Assembly (NCBI RefSeq): GCF_000733935.1
Contig: NZ_JPON01000001.1
Coordinates: 2,092,501 to 2,156,500, forward strand
Length of the DNA stretch: 64,000 nt
DNA from: Methylomarinum vadi
Lineage (GTDB): Bacteria > Pseudomonadota > Gammaproteobacteria > Methylococcales > Methylomonadaceae
Direction: 5' to 3'
Below the pieces are notes generated by a model. It had not been told where the DNA came from, ran no database searches, and saw only the letters and a list, made by a program, of their open reading frames with translations. Positions 1 through 8,905 of this stretch are shown in pieces; positions within the stretch are counted from its first letter, which is position 1, and each line of letters begins with the position of its first letter. The translations under genes and the position numbers were made by a program.

Positions 1-350
1 CGAATGAAAAAAATACCCATTCCCCCCTCTTTAGGGTGATCGAGATCCGGCAAAGGTATTTGTTCCAAATCGAAACCCTGACCATGATCATAAACTTTGA
101 TATTCAGCTCATCGCCGATGAGCTGAATAGTTATGCGGACTGTTTCGCTGGGATCGTTATGACTGGAATGGCGGATGGCATTGGATGTGGCTTCGGTCAA
201 TACCAAATTCAGATGATAAGCGAATGCTTCCCGGTCGCCTGAATATTGTTGCAATTCCTTACCGATATGTTCGGCAATATTACCGATCAGATCCAGATAC
301 CGCGTTTGCGTGGGTATCACCACATCGATCTGAAGCTCTTCGTCGGACAT
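1..350 (-). CDS. Anti-sigma factor serine kinase, RsbW/SpoIIAB-like (3' end cut by window edge)
   Basis: Partial gene: 116 codons from an ATG at 350 run off the left edge. The translated part has a GHKL ATPase layout: an N-box around residues 52-61 (TEATSNAIRH), a G1 box at 88-93 (DHGQGF) and a G2-like GGMGIFF near 109-115. Proteins of this type phosphorylate a STAS-domain antagonist and bind a sigma factor or other target in a partner switch. The start follows a GAGGGGG Shine-Dalgarno stretch and lies 20 bases after the STAS gene, so the two are probably one operon read leftward. The target cannot be named because the rest of the locus is outside the window. Confidence 0.85.
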   Translation of the reverse strand, partial: MSDEELQIDVVIPTQTRYLDLIGNIAEHIGKELQQYSGDREAFAYHLNLVLTEATSNAIRHSSHNDPSETVRITIQLIGDELNIKVYDHGQGFDLEQIPLPDLDHPKEGGMGIFFI

Positions 351-370
351 ACATGCCCCCTCTTGCGCGA

Positions 371-706
371 TTAGCTAGCGTTCAAAACATCGCCGGCATC
401 CGCATAAATTTCGAACACTCGATTCAACCGGGTTAGCTCGAACATTGAAAGAACCTGACTCTGAATATTGGTTAACACCAATTTACCTGACTTGGCGGCC
501 GCATTTTTGAAACCCGATAATAAAGCGCCCAACCCGGAACTATCGATGAAACGCACTTGCCCTAACTTTACGACAATATTTATCTCGCCCTGTTCGATTA
601 CCTTCAACACACTTTCCTTTAATTCAGCCGAGTTATGAGCATCGATGCGCTCCTCGCAAATTTCCAATATCAAATAGCCATTTGATTTTTGTTGCTTTAT
701 ATTCAT
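371..706 (-). CDS. STAS-domain anti-sigma factor antagonist
   Basis: 111-residue single-domain protein, the usual size for SpoIIAA/RsbV-type antagonists. It has the conserved DSSGLGAL motif at residues 55-62; Ser56 aligns with the serine phosphorylated by the partner kinase in the family. It is followed at once by an RsbW-like kinase gene, the expected partner. The inferred role is to release a sigma factor or other effector from the kinase when dephosphorylated. It is cytoplasmic, with no signal peptide or membrane segment. Confidence 0.87.
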   Translation of the reverse strand: MNIKQQKSNGYLILEICEERIDAHNSAELKESVLKVIEQGEINIVVKLGQVRFIDSSGLGALLSGFKNAAAKSGKLVLTNIQSQVLSMFELTRLNRVFEIYADAGDVLNAS

Positions 707-842
707 CTCTGCAGAAATTTGGTTACGGGATGAGTCTACTTTTAACAGATTGTGCGCTATTACGCATTATTTTTTACCTGACCCGACATGGCCTAAGCGG
801 TTTTATGGTCACCTTTCCTCAGCCGGAATTATTTTGGACAAT

Positions 843-881
843 AAAAAAGGCGTCATTTGCGCAATGAATGACGCCTTTTTT
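843..881 (-). terminator. Rho-independent terminator after the glyQ-to-lipoprotein operon
   Basis: The inverted arms AAAAAAGGCGTCATT (843-857) and AATGACGCCTTTTTT (867-881) enclose a 9-base loop. A-rich and T-rich flanks would let it work in both directions. It lies 55 bases past the stop of the lipoprotein gene, before the STAS gene, and so should separate the two transcripts. Confidence 0.8.
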
Positions 882-935
882 AATTGAAGTGGCAATCGAT
901 TTAACGATACAACGCCCCATGCTGCCCGCTTGTTT

Positions 936-1343
936 TTACTGCTCTTTTTTCGCCTCTTCTTCCGTTTCCATGACGATTGCGGCCATACAATTCATCATAC
1001 TTTCCGCATAATTTCTATGCGCATCGGCGAGCGCTTGTGGCGAGCCAAAATCAGTACGCAATTCCTCCAAAGTCTTCTTTGGGTCTTCCGATTTGTTCAG
1101 GGTTAGCATTTTTGTATAGTTACGGTATGCCTGCAGACGATCCGGGTCGAAGGCAAACAGGCCCGGCATATTTTTCGATGTCAAATCGACGACGCAATCG
1201 GTCATATGCTGTGGCTCGATCTTATAATCTTTGATGTCTTTTTCGGCCTGCATTTGCTCCAACACGGCCTGTTCATATTGTTTTTTATCGGCACAGCCGG
1301 CCAATAATAGAACCGACAAGCTCAATAGCAGTAATTTTTTCAT
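936..1343 (-). CDS. Small lipoprotein of unknown function
   Basis: 135 residues. The N-terminus is a lipoprotein signal: two lysines, a leucine-rich core and a lipobox LLAGC with the lipidated Cys at residue 17. The mature part is mostly charged and predicted helical, contains two further cysteines (in DCV and NCM contexts) that could form a disulfide, and ends in an acidic-lysine tail. I do not recognise a family. It lies 18 bases after plsC with a terminator downstream, so it is probably the last gene of the glyQ-glyS-gmhB-plsC transcript and sits in the inner or outer membrane facing the periplasm. Confidence 0.7.
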   Translation of the reverse strand: MKKLLLLSLSVLLLAGCADKKQYEQAVLEQMQAEKDIKDYKIEPQHMTDCVVDLTSKNMPGLFAFDPDRLQAYRNYTKMLTLNKSEDPKKTLEELRTDFGSPQALADAHRNYAESMMNCMAAIVMETEEEAKKEQ

Positions 1344-1361
1344 AAGTAATATTTGTATTCT

Positions 1362-2117
1362 TTAATGAGTTTGACTGATTTCGGCCATGGCCTGAGCAAT
1401 CCAGGCTTCGGCCTCGGCATTGATGTCCTTGGCTTTCCTGCCTTCGGTGTGAATGACGGGACCTATCTTAACCTGGATAGTGCCGGGATATTTCAAAAAA
1501 CTGTTACGCGGCCAGAACTCTCCGGCATTATGCGCCAACGGAATAACGGGATAACCGGACTTCTGCGCTAACATGGCGCCACCGGCATTGAATTTCTTGT
1601 TTTCTCCCGGAGCGGCCCTTGTTCCTTCGGGGAAAATAAGCACGAACAAGCCTTCTTGCAAACGAGCAATTCCTTGATCAATCAGCGACTTCAAGGCTTC
1701 ACGTTGATTTTCGCGATCGATTGCAATGGGTTTCAATGTCGCTAATGCCCAACCTCCCACCGGTATCCACAACAATGACTTTTTCAACAACGCGGTTTGC
1801 GGGGGTAAAAACAGGCGTAACGCGACTGTCTCCCAGGCCGACTGATGCTTGCTTAAAATGATGCATGCTTGATCTTTCGGCACATTGTTCAATCCTTGCA
1901 CCTGATAAGTCAAACCACAAGTCATTTTCAACATCCAAAACAAAGCTTTAATCCATAATTGGGCTAAAGCATAACGCGCCTCAAACGGCAAAAAGATGCA
2001 CAGCACAATGATTGGGCCGAATATCAATGTCGAAATAACGATGTAAATGAATAATATGCTCGACCCTAAATAAACTCTCAAACTATTTTTCTGTGACGAT
2101 AAATTTTGCTGCGTCAT
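1362..2117 (-). CDS. plsC: 1-acyl-sn-glycerol-3-phosphate acyltransferase (PlsC family)
   Basis: 251 residues with the acyltransferase signatures: HQSAWE at residues 91-96 (the HX4D/E catalytic motif, here with Glu) and FPEGTR at 162-167 for glycerophosphate binding. A hydrophobic segment at about 19-44 anchors it to the inner membrane. The reaction is acylation of lysophosphatidic acid to phosphatidic acid in phospholipid synthesis. A longer reading frame extends to 2252, but the ATG at 2117 (MTQQNLSS) gives a normal family N-terminus and leaves a 35-base overlap with gmhB, so it is preferred. The glyQ-glyS-gmhB-plsC order is common in gammaproteobacteria. Confidence 0.88.
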   Translation of the reverse strand: MTQQNLSSQKNSLRVYLGSSILFIYIVISTLIFGPIIVLCIFLPFEARYALAQLWIKALFWMLKMTCGLTYQVQGLNNVPKDQACIILSKHQSAWETVALRLFLPPQTALLKKSLLWIPVGGWALATLKPIAIDRENQREALKSLIDQGIARLQEGLFVLIFPEGTRAAPGENKKFNAGGAMLAQKSGYPVIPLAHNAGEFWPRNSFLKYPGTIQVKIGPVIHTEGRKAKDINAEAEAWIAQAMAEISQTH

Positions 2118-2625
2118 ATAAGCTCTCAAAAACAGGAATGTTAATATCTGGATGCGCGGCAAGGGTCCGCTGACCTTTGCCCGTTTTAACCAACATTGGT
2201 CTTGCCCCCACCACCCTGGCGGCTTCGATATCTCGCCATGAATCCCCGACAAATGGCAGATTGATCAAGTCAACCCGGTATTCCGCAGCAAATTGTTCCA
2301 ACAGGCCGGCTTTCGGTTTACGACACCGGCAATTATCGTCGGGACCATGCGGGCAAAAATACACGGCTTCGATTTCACCCTGCCTTTCGGCGACTTTTTG
2401 CCGCATCTTTTCATGGATTTGCTCCAGAGTCGCCAAATCGAACAATCCTCGCGCCACTCCGGACTGATTGCTGATGACAACGACTTTATAACCGTTGTCA
2501 TTCAACAAGGCGATCGCCTCCAAACTTCCTGAAATCGGAATCCACTCCTCGGGCGACTTGATAAACTCATCAGAGTCATAATTGATGACACCGTCACGGT
2601 CCAGTAATACGTAACGCGATGTCAT
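2083..2625 (-). CDS. gmhB: D-glycero-beta-D-manno-heptose-1,7-bisphosphate 7-phosphatase
   Basis: 180 residues, the expected length for GmhB of the HAD superfamily. The DRDG motif with nucleophile Asp9 and acid/base Asp11, the SNQSGVARG motif around 52-60, a zinc site made by Cys91, His93, Cys99 and Cys101, and GDSWRD at 127-132 are all present. It removes the 7-phosphate in ADP-heptose synthesis for the lipopolysaccharide core. Start ATG at 2625 overlaps the glyS stop as ATGA, which supports translational coupling. Confidence 0.92.
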   Translation of the reverse strand: MTSRYVLLDRDGVINYDSDEFIKSPEEWIPISGSLEAIALLNDNGYKVVVISNQSGVARGLFDLATLEQIHEKMRQKVAERQGEIEAVYFCPHGPDDNCRCRKPKAGLLEQFAAEYRVDLINLPFVGDSWRDIEAARVVGARPMLVKTGKGQRTLAAHPDINIPVFESLYDAAKFIVTEK

Positions 2626-4691
2626 GATTGTAATTTCGAGATATCGGCAATTTCCAGAAATTGATGAGATAACATGGTCAATAAGGCTAACCGGCTGTTA
2701 CGTAAGGTCTGATCTTCCGTATTGACCATCACATGGTCGAAGAAATCATCGACGGAATCACGCAGCCGAGCCAATCGCGCTAAGGCCGCTTGATAATCTT
2801 TATTGTTCAATAGCGGCGTAATATCGTTTATCGAGGCATTAGCCGCTTGCAATAATGCGATTTCTTCGGCTTCGACCAACGTGCCCACTTGCTCGGGAAT
2901 TTTTCCCTCGGTCTTTTTCAATATATTAATAATTCGTTTGTTAGCGGCGGCTAGACTTGCCGCTTCCGGCAATTGCCTGAACTCTTTAACCGCTTGTAAA
3001 CGCTGCATAAAATCCAAAGGTTGTGTCGGCTTGACACTGATTACCGCTTCGAATTCATCCACTCGAAAACCCTTATCGAGACTGTAGCCTTTCAATCTTT
3101 CGAAAATGAAATCGGTCAGCAATAACTTAATTTTCGCTTTATCGAATTCATGATTAAATTGCGCCAATGCGACGTCTATTAAGTCAATAACATCGAGATT
3201 GAGCTGGTTTTCGATAATGATTCGAAGAATGCCTAATGTAGCCCGCCGCAAGGCATAGGGATCTTTATCTCCGGTGGGAATCAGGCCTGCGCTAAAGATA
3301 CCGCATAAGGTATCGATTTTTTCCGCAATCGATAGGATCTGTCCGGTCATTGTAGAAGGCGTAGGGCCTCCGGCCTGCTTGGGAAAATATTGTTCTTCCA
3401 ATGCACTGGCAACCTCATTCGGCTCACCGTCGGCCAAGGCGTAATAACGCCCCATAATGCCCTGCAGATTTGCGAACTCCCCGACCATTTCGGTCAGCAA
3501 ATCTGTTTTTGCCAATAGCGCCGCCCGCTTGGCCAAGTTGCCTTCGACGTGCATCTGTCCGGCTATATGATCGGCAAGAAAACCGACACGACGAGTCTTG
3601 TCGCCCAACGTTCCGAGTTTTCTCTGAAAAACAATTGCGTCTAGTTTTTCCACCCGGTTTTCCAGTTTCTGTTTTCTATCCTGATTCCAGAAAAACTCGG
3701 CGTCGGCCAAACGTGGCAATATGACTCGCTCATTGCCATATTGAATCGATTCCGGACGGCTACTTTCGATGTTACTGAACGTTATGAAATGGGGCAACAG
3801 GCCGCCTGCCGAATTTTTCACCGGAAAATATTTCTGGTTCGACTGCATTGTCGTAATCAGCACTTCGACCGGCAATTCTAGAAAACGCGAATCGAAATTA
3901 CCGATGACGGGCACGGGCCATTCATTGATTGCAGCAATTTCTTCAAGCAGGTCCTCATCGATATGCGCAATTCCGTTCACTTCAGCCGCTACTATTTTTG
4001 CCGATTCGCGGATCATGCTCTTGCGCCGTTCAAAATCTGCGATGACCTTGCCCTGTTCATATAAGGTATCGACATAATTTAGGGGCTTGTCGATGTTAAA
4101 TGCCTGCGGCGCATGAAAACGGTGACCATACGTTTTACGATCCGCTTTCAAACCCAGTATCTCGCAGTCGATTACTTCACCCCCAAATAATAATAAGATC
4201 CAATGCACGGGACGGGCAAATTCGGTTTCGCCTCTGCCCCAACGCATTCTTTTTGCGATCGGTAACTGCTGGATACTCTTGTTGATCAATTCCGGCAGCA
4301 ACAGATCGGTTGGCTTTCCGGCAACGTTTTCAGTGTAGGCGAGCCATTCGCCTTTTCCTGTTTTCAATCTACCTAACTGTTCTACAGTTGTGCCGCAACT
4401 TGCGGCGAAGCCCTGGGCGGCTTTGCTTGGCGTTCCATCATCAGCAAAGGCGGCCTTGATGGCAGGGCCTCTTTTTTCCACGGTTTTATCAGGTTGCGAG
4501 GAAACCAAATTGCCAACGATAACCGCCAGCCTTCTTGGGGTCGCATAAATTCGTACCGAATCATGAGTCAATTCGGCATCGTGCAATCCTTTCGCTAGAT
4601 TATCACCGAGACTCTGGCTGAGTCTTAACAATGTCTTAGGTGGCAATTCTTCACAACCGATTTCGAACAATAGATCTTTTGTTGCTGCCAT
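2622..4691 (-). CDS. glyS: Glycyl-tRNA synthetase beta subunit
   Basis: 689 residues, the normal length of the beta chain of the bacterial alpha2-beta2 glycyl-tRNA synthetase. The N-terminus (LLFEIGCEELPP) is typical, followed by the HD-type middle domain and a C-terminal anticodon-binding-like (DALR) region. It binds tRNA-Gly and with GlyQ charges it with glycine. It overlaps glyQ by one base (TAATG) and gmhB by four, so it is translationally coupled on both sides. Confidence 0.96.
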   Translation of the reverse strand: MAATKDLLFEIGCEELPPKTLLRLSQSLGDNLAKGLHDAELTHDSVRIYATPRRLAVIVGNLVSSQPDKTVEKRGPAIKAAFADDGTPSKAAQGFAASCGTTVEQLGRLKTGKGEWLAYTENVAGKPTDLLLPELINKSIQQLPIAKRMRWGRGETEFARPVHWILLLFGGEVIDCEILGLKADRKTYGHRFHAPQAFNIDKPLNYVDTLYEQGKVIADFERRKSMIRESAKIVAAEVNGIAHIDEDLLEEIAAINEWPVPVIGNFDSRFLELPVEVLITTMQSNQKYFPVKNSAGGLLPHFITFSNIESSRPESIQYGNERVILPRLADAEFFWNQDRKQKLENRVEKLDAIVFQRKLGTLGDKTRRVGFLADHIAGQMHVEGNLAKRAALLAKTDLLTEMVGEFANLQGIMGRYYALADGEPNEVASALEEQYFPKQAGGPTPSTMTGQILSIAEKIDTLCGIFSAGLIPTGDKDPYALRRATLGILRIIIENQLNLDVIDLIDVALAQFNHEFDKAKIKLLLTDFIFERLKGYSLDKGFRVDEFEAVISVKPTQPLDFMQRLQAVKEFRQLPEAASLAAANKRIINILKKTEGKIPEQVGTLVEAEEIALLQAANASINDITPLLNNKDYQAALARLARLRDSVDDFFDHVMVNTEDQTLRNSRLALLTMLSHQFLEIADISKLQS

Positions 4692-5608
4692 TATTGAGCT
4701 CCTTGCTTGTCAAGAATGGGGAATCCCAATGCTTCCCGCCTTTTGTAATAAGCCTCGGCCACCGATTTGGACATATTTCTGACGCGAAGAATATAACGTT
4801 GCCTTTCGGTTACGGAAATTGCATGCCTGGCATCCAACAAATTAAATGCATGCGATGCTTTCAAAACCATTTCATACGCCGGCAATGGCAAATCCTTGTC
4901 AATCAGCTTTTGACACTCTTTTTCATAGGTATCAAAGCTATGAAACAGAAAATCAACGTTGGCTTCGTCAAAATTAAAGGCCGACATTTCCACTTCATTT
5001 TGATGAAACACATCGCCGTAGGTTACGACACCCTGCGGCCCCCGGGTCCAGACCAAGTCAAACACACTCTCAACACCTTGTATGTACATGGCGATACGTT
5101 CCAAACCATAGGTTAACTCGCCGGTTACCGGTTTACATTCCAAGCCGCCAACCTGTTGGAAATAGGTAAACTGTGATACTTCCATGCCATTCAACCATAC
5201 TTCCCAACCCAATCCCCAGGCGCCTAAAGTTGGTGACTCCCAGTTATCCTCGACAAAGCGTACATCGTGTTCCAACAAATCCAATCCGAGATGACGTAAG
5301 GAGCCCAGATACAATTCCTGAATATTGCTTGGCGAAGGCTTTAGGATAACCTGATATTGATAGTAATGTTGCAAGCGCATTGGATTTTCGCCAAAGCGTC
5401 CGTCGGTTGGCCTTCTTGAAGGTTGCACATAAGCGGTATTCCAAGGCTCAGGCCCTATGGCACGCAAAAATGTTGCCGGATGAAAAGTGCCTGCGCCAAC
5501 TTCCTGGTCCAATGGCTGCAGCAGTACACAGCCGTTGGCAGACCAATATTCCTGCAAGGCGTGAATCAAACCTTGGAATGTCGTTAAATCATTATTATTG
5601 CCGGACAC
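4691..5608 (-). CDS. glyQ: Glycyl-tRNA synthetase alpha subunit
   Basis: 305 residues, the usual GlyQ length. It is the class II catalytic chain that activates glycine with ATP. The N-terminus begins with the family pattern [13 protein letters not shown] and continues with the [18 protein letters not shown] region. The start codon is GTG at 5606-5608; no ATG lies nearby in frame at a plausible family start. It is the first gene of a minus-strand operon with glyS, gmhB, plsC and a lipoprotein. A TATAAT sequence at 5642-5647 read leftward is a possible -10 element, but I see no good -35 partner. Confidence 0.96.
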   Translation of the reverse strand: MSGNNNDLTTFQGLIHALQEYWSANGCVLLQPLDQEVGAGTFHPATFLRAIGPEPWNTAYVQPSRRPTDGRFGENPMRLQHYYQYQVILKPSPSNIQELYLGSLRHLGLDLLEHDVRFVEDNWESPTLGAWGLGWEVWLNGMEVSQFTYFQQVGGLECKPVTGELTYGLERIAMYIQGVESVFDLVWTRGPQGVVTYGDVFHQNEVEMSAFNFDEANVDFLFHSFDTYEKECQKLIDKDLPLPAYEMVLKASHAFNLLDARHAISVTERQRYILRVRNMSKSVAEAYYKRREALGFPILDKQGAQ

Positions 5609-5760
5609 GTTTCTTGAATTAAGTTGCAGTAAAAATGAACAATTATAACTGAAAACTTAGCTTAGCTAATACCAAAATAGCTTTTTAGAATCGTGATACC
5701 TCTTACATTACAACTCATTTTTGGCTTTTATCAGCTTTCAGTGCTTTATTTTTGACATTA

Positions 5761-5792
5761 AAAAACCCCCGCCACCTTTCGGTGACGAGGGT
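5761..5792 (-). terminator. Rho-independent terminator of the pmoCAB operon
   Basis: On the minus strand ACCCTCGTCACC, a GAAA tetraloop and GGTGGCGGGGGT form a 12-bp stem with two G-U pairs, followed directly by TTTTT. It lies 43 bases after the pmoB stop. The G-U pairs are compatible only with minus-strand RNA, which supports the direction. Confidence 0.9.
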
Positions 5793-5835
5793 CTTATTCC
5801 CATTTCTAAAAACTTACGTTTTCAGAAAGTTATCA

Positions 5836-7080
5836 TTAGATGAAAGTTGGGATCAATGGAGCGTCAACCATAACCATTTGACGGCCGCCGTCTTCGTCGA
5901 AGAAGAACAGCAGACCAGCAAAACGGCTGTCTGGATCGTAGATCAAGTCAGCCAAACGGTAAACTTCCCATGCTGCGTCAGAAGCTGTAACGTTAACAGT
6001 TCTAGTTTCGCCTGGAGCCAATGGGCTGTTATCAGAAACAGTCAGACCTTCTTCAGCCAACAGGTCATCAGGATAACCCGTTTCATCTTCCAATACGTCA
6101 GCATCCAAGAAGCGAACTGAAGCCGTGTTGAACTCGCCCAAACGAACTGCTGAATCACCGTTGTTAGTGATAGTCAGAGTCATTTGCATCGCACGACCTG
6201 GCACACGGTAAGAAGCGTCTTCAACTTTTACAGTAACAGTTGATTCTGGCATTTGAATTGGTTTAATGCCACGCAACAAACCAGCTTGCAATGGAGTAGT
6301 TACAGGGTATTTTTCGTTAGTAGAACCCATTGCAGCTGCCACGATTACCAAAGTACCGATAGCGAAAGCAACACCAACTTTTTTGTCGCCAGCAGAGATC
6401 AGAGTATCTGCTTTACCGCTGCTAACAGCGATGTGGCGAGGCACGAACAATGGACGTTTGACCCAGAACAACAACCAAGCCAGACCGATTGCATACCAGA
6501 AGAAGCTCCAGAAGTAGATGCTGTCCAGAGCATAAGTTTCCAGATCAATGGTGTCGCCAGTCAATGTTGTGATCGGGTTAACGAACTCACCCATTGAACC
6601 AGTAATGGTTACCCATTTACCAGGACCAATGATCGGACCACCGCCTTCAACGTTCATCATAGTGTGAACGTGCCAGTCACCTGGGCGACGTGCTTTCAAC
6701 AATACTTTGAACTCATAAGTTTCACCCAGTTCCAAGCTAACAGAACGAGGAACCAATTGACCACCGATCCAAGAACCTGCACGAATGAAAACAGGACCTG
6801 GGATACCGATGTTCAGGAATGATACTTCTGGCTTATCAACAGTTTCAGGCCATCCAGCGAAAACGTGGAACTTACCGGAAATTGTCATAGTATCGTTGAT
6901 TGCAACTTCGTCTTTTGACCAGTTCAGATCAAACCAGTGAATAGTACGCATACGCATGAACGCAGCCTGTGACTTTTCACCGTGAGCGGATGCTGCAGGT
7001 GTGTAAAAGATCGCTGCTGTCATTGTTACCAGCAGTGCGACAAAGGATAGTTTAGCAACCTTGTCTTTTATTATTTTCAT
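5836..7080 (-). CDS. pmoB: Particulate methane monooxygenase subunit B
   Basis: 414 residues. Subunit B carries the periplasmic cupredoxin domains of pMMO, which oxidises methane to methanol in the intracytoplasmic membranes. A cleavable signal peptide ends at AASA, so the mature chain starts at His33. The copper ligands known from Methylococcus capsulatus are all here at identical numbers: His33, His48, His137 and His139 (the last two in WHVHT). Two membrane helices (about 187-206 and 236-255) link the two cupredoxin domains. A GAGGAGGG ribosome site precedes the ATG. It is the last gene of pmoCAB, with a terminator downstream. Codon use favours T- and A-ending codons compared with neighbours, as expected for a very highly expressed gene. 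Confidence 0.98.
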   Translation of the reverse strand: MKIIKDKVAKLSFVALLVTMTAAIFYTPAASAHGEKSQAAFMRMRTIHWFDLNWSKDEVAINDTMTISGKFHVFAGWPETVDKPEVSFLNIGIPGPVFIRAGSWIGGQLVPRSVSLELGETYEFKVLLKARRPGDWHVHTMMNVEGGGPIIGPGKWVTITGSMGEFVNPITTLTGDTIDLETYALDSIYFWSFFWYAIGLAWLLFWVKRPLFVPRHIAVSSGKADTLISAGDKKVGVAFAIGTLVIVAAAMGSTNEKYPVTTPLQAGLLRGIKPIQMPESTVTVKVEDASYRVPGRAMQMTLTITNNGDSAVRLGEFNTASVRFLDADVLEDETGYPDDLLAEEGLTVSDNSPLAPGETRTVNVTASDAAWEVYRLADLIYDPDSRFAGLLFFFDEDGGRQMVMVDAPLIPTFI

Positions 7081-7169
7081 ATACCCTCCTCTATTTCTAG
7101 AGAATCTGTAAATTTAAGACTTTCTGACGATTTAACTCGCCAGCCTTCGTTTATTGTTATGATTTCTTC

Positions 7170-7919
7170 TTAAGAAGCGTCATCAGCGATGAAGTCAGTT
7201 TTAGCAAACCAACGACCGAAGAAGTGCCACAAGAAGTAAATGATGATTGATACGAAAGCGGAGAAGAACGCTGATACTGGAGCAACGTCTTTACCGAAAG
7301 TTCTCAATGTACCTTTTTCTACCATCCGGATGTACTCAGGAGTACCAGTACGTACGTAGTGATAACCTTGCAAGTCAGCCAGAGTCATCATCATGCCGTT
7401 GTACTCAACAGGTACGTGCAGAGGAGCGATGATCGGCCAGTTGCCTGGGTAGAACAACAAACCATAAGCCATACCACCAACAACAGCAGTCAGAGTCATG
7501 GAACCACCCAACATCAGAACTACGTCCAGCACGATCGCGCCTGGAACCAAGTTTGATGGGAATACGAAGTTAACTGGGAAGTAAGTCCAACCCCAGAAAT
7601 TCATGTAACGGTTGATCCACTCACCCAACAACAGCGCCAATACAGAAATAGTAGCGCCGATTGGCAGACGATATCTCCACCACAGACATGCTTGAACAGC
7701 AGCAGGGAAAGTAATGGACACGATAGGCGCAACGGTTACCCAAAGACGTCTATCTTTCCAGTCGCTCCAGAAATCCCAGTCACCACCGGTCAACATGTAG
7801 TGAATGTGATAACCACCCAGAACGGCAGTAAACAATGTAAAAAGAATCATCCAGTCGAACGTACGGGAAACCTGAACGGCTTCCGCACGAGAACGTACAG
7901 CTGATTGAGATGCGCTCAT
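7170..7919 (-). CDS. pmoA: Particulate methane monooxygenase subunit A
   Basis: 249 residues, close to the canonical length. It is an integral membrane subunit with about seven helices and the marker gene for methanotrophs. The conserved segments GGDWDFWSDW and WGWTYFPVNF are intact, and the sequence is of the type I (Methylococcales) pMMO form rather than AmoA. An AGGAGGT ribosome site lies at 7926-7932, seven bases ahead of the ATG. It sits between pmoC (115 bases upstream, with a long stem-loop in the gap) and pmoB (89 bases downstream). Confidence 0.98.
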   Translation of the reverse strand: MSASQSAVRSRAEAVQVSRTFDWMILFTLFTAVLGGYHIHYMLTGGDWDFWSDWKDRRLWVTVAPIVSITFPAAVQACLWWRYRLPIGATISVLALLLGEWINRYMNFWGWTYFPVNFVFPSNLVPGAIVLDVVLMLGGSMTLTAVVGGMAYGLLFYPGNWPIIAPLHVPVEYNGMMMTLADLQGYHYVRTGTPEYIRMVEKGTLRTFGKDVAPVSAFFSAFVSIIIYFLWHFFGRWFAKTDFIADDAS

Positions 7920-7958
7920 TAGCTTACCTCCTAAAAATTAAAATTATATTTTTTATTT

Positions 7959-8010
7959 TACTATCCTGATTCGCTCCGCCCACCAAGGGGCGGAGCGACC
8001 GGAGATAGTA
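7959..8010 (-). other. Long stem-loop in the pmoC-pmoA spacer
   Basis: Two nested inverted repeats occur between the pmoC stop and the pmoA ribosome site. The inner arms TCGCTCCGCCC (7971-7981) and GGGCGGAGCGA (7988-7998) pair over 11 bp with a 6-base loop. The outer arms TACTATC (7959-7965) and GATAGTA (8004-8010) add 7 bp across a 5x5 internal loop. No T-run follows on the minus strand, so it is not a simple terminator. An mRNA-stabilising or processing element that sets the pmoC:pmoAB ratio is the likeliest inference. Confidence 0.75.
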
Positions 8011-8034
8011 TTATTACTTTAAAAGTCTAAGCTA

Positions 8035-8787
8035 TTAAGCCAGATCTTTTTTCAGTAATTTTGTGATTGCCATTACTTCAGTGTTAACCACACCCATAAT
8101 AGCCAGAGCAGCCCATCCAAAGAATACGAAACCGTAGTGCAATGGAGCAACGAACAGCTCTTCCATAAACCAGAAAGTGTGACCCCACTCATTCAAACCA
8201 ACGTTTGGCAGAATCATGAAAGGACCAATTACCGCTACCATGTACATCAGGTGCAGACCTTCATGGTAAGTAGGCAGTCTGGTTTTAGCATACAAGAACG
8301 CAGCTACACCAGTGATGATGTAGATTGGGTATGACAGATAGAATTCGATGATGTGACTTGGAGTGAAGTCAGTATCACGAACGATTGTTTGGTGCCAAGT
8401 ACCGTCTTGCTCAGTGAAGTAGCTAGCGCCCCAGTAGATAGCCCAACCGTAGCATACCAGCCAGATCCAGTGAGTGAAATGTCTTCTCAACTCTTCACGA
8501 GGAGTGATTGACATAACTTTACGATCACGTGTTTTCCAGATATAGCCCCACAGAGCAGCTGAAATAACAACTTCGAGCACCAACTCGATGTACAACATAT
8601 TCATCCAGTAAGTTTCGAACTCAGGTGCGAATGAGTCCAAACCAGCGGACCAACCGTATACACCTTCGTACCAACGAATGAACGAATAGAACACCAGGTA
8701 TAACAAAACACCGAATGTCAGGTTTCTTTTATTTAAAAGCGGTGCTTCCGCAGCATCAGCCTTAACTGACTCAGTTGTAGCAGCCAT
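8035..8787 (-). CDS. pmoC: Particulate methane monooxygenase subunit C
   Basis: 250 residues, an integral membrane subunit with several helices. Asp128, His132 and His145 have the spacing (D-x3-H-x12-H) of the Asp156/His160/His173 copper ligands of the M. capsulatus protein, so the proposed active copper site is intact. The FTPSHIIEFY segment is typical. The start at 8787 has an AGGAGGT ribosome site (8792-8798) four bases ahead. It is the first gene of pmoCAB, behind a sigma70-type promoter and a structured leader of about 110 bases. Only one copy of the operon is in this window; methanotrophs often carry another elsewhere. Confidence 0.97.
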   Translation of the reverse strand: MAATTESVKADAAEAPLLNKRNLTFGVLLYLVFYSFIRWYEGVYGWSAGLDSFAPEFETYWMNMLYIELVLEVVISAALWGYIWKTRDRKVMSITPREELRRHFTHWIWLVCYGWAIYWGASYFTEQDGTWHQTIVRDTDFTPSHIIEFYLSYPIYIITGVAAFLYAKTRLPTYHEGLHLMYMVAVIGPFMILPNVGLNEWGHTFWFMEELFVAPLHYGFVFFGWAALAIMGVVNTEVMAITKLLKKDLA

Positions 8788-8814
8788 TTCTACCTCCTAA
8801 AAGATTATATAATC

Positions 8815-8879
8815 CCCGGCCAGGCCGGGAGTTCTAATTTAAATCCCTTTCTCATCGCTTAAATACATTTTAAACGATG
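8815..8879 (-). promoter_or_regulatory. Two hairpins in the pmoC 5' leader
   Basis: On the minus-strand transcript the first hairpin pairs CATCGTTTAAA with TTTAAGCGATG (8879-8869 with 8863-8853, 11 bp including one U-G pair, 5-base loop). The second pairs CCCGGC with GCCGGG (8829-8824 with 8820-8815, 3-base loop) and ends 27 bases before the start codon. The U-G pair would be a C-A mismatch on the other strand, which supports function as RNA. Stabilisation of the very abundant pmo mRNA or control of ribosome access is inferred. Confidence 0.6.
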
Positions 8880-8905
8880 CCACTTCATCCATAATGGTGT
8901 GTGAG

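Noticed and set aside
2118-2252. N-terminal extension of plsC into gmhB
   Set aside because: The added 45 residues overlap the conserved end of gmhB and have no acyltransferase similarity.
5836-8787. Ammonia monooxygenase (amoCAB) instead of pmoCAB
   Set aside because: PmoA and PmoB match the type I methanotroph form, including signal peptide position and residue numbering of M. capsulatus PmoB.
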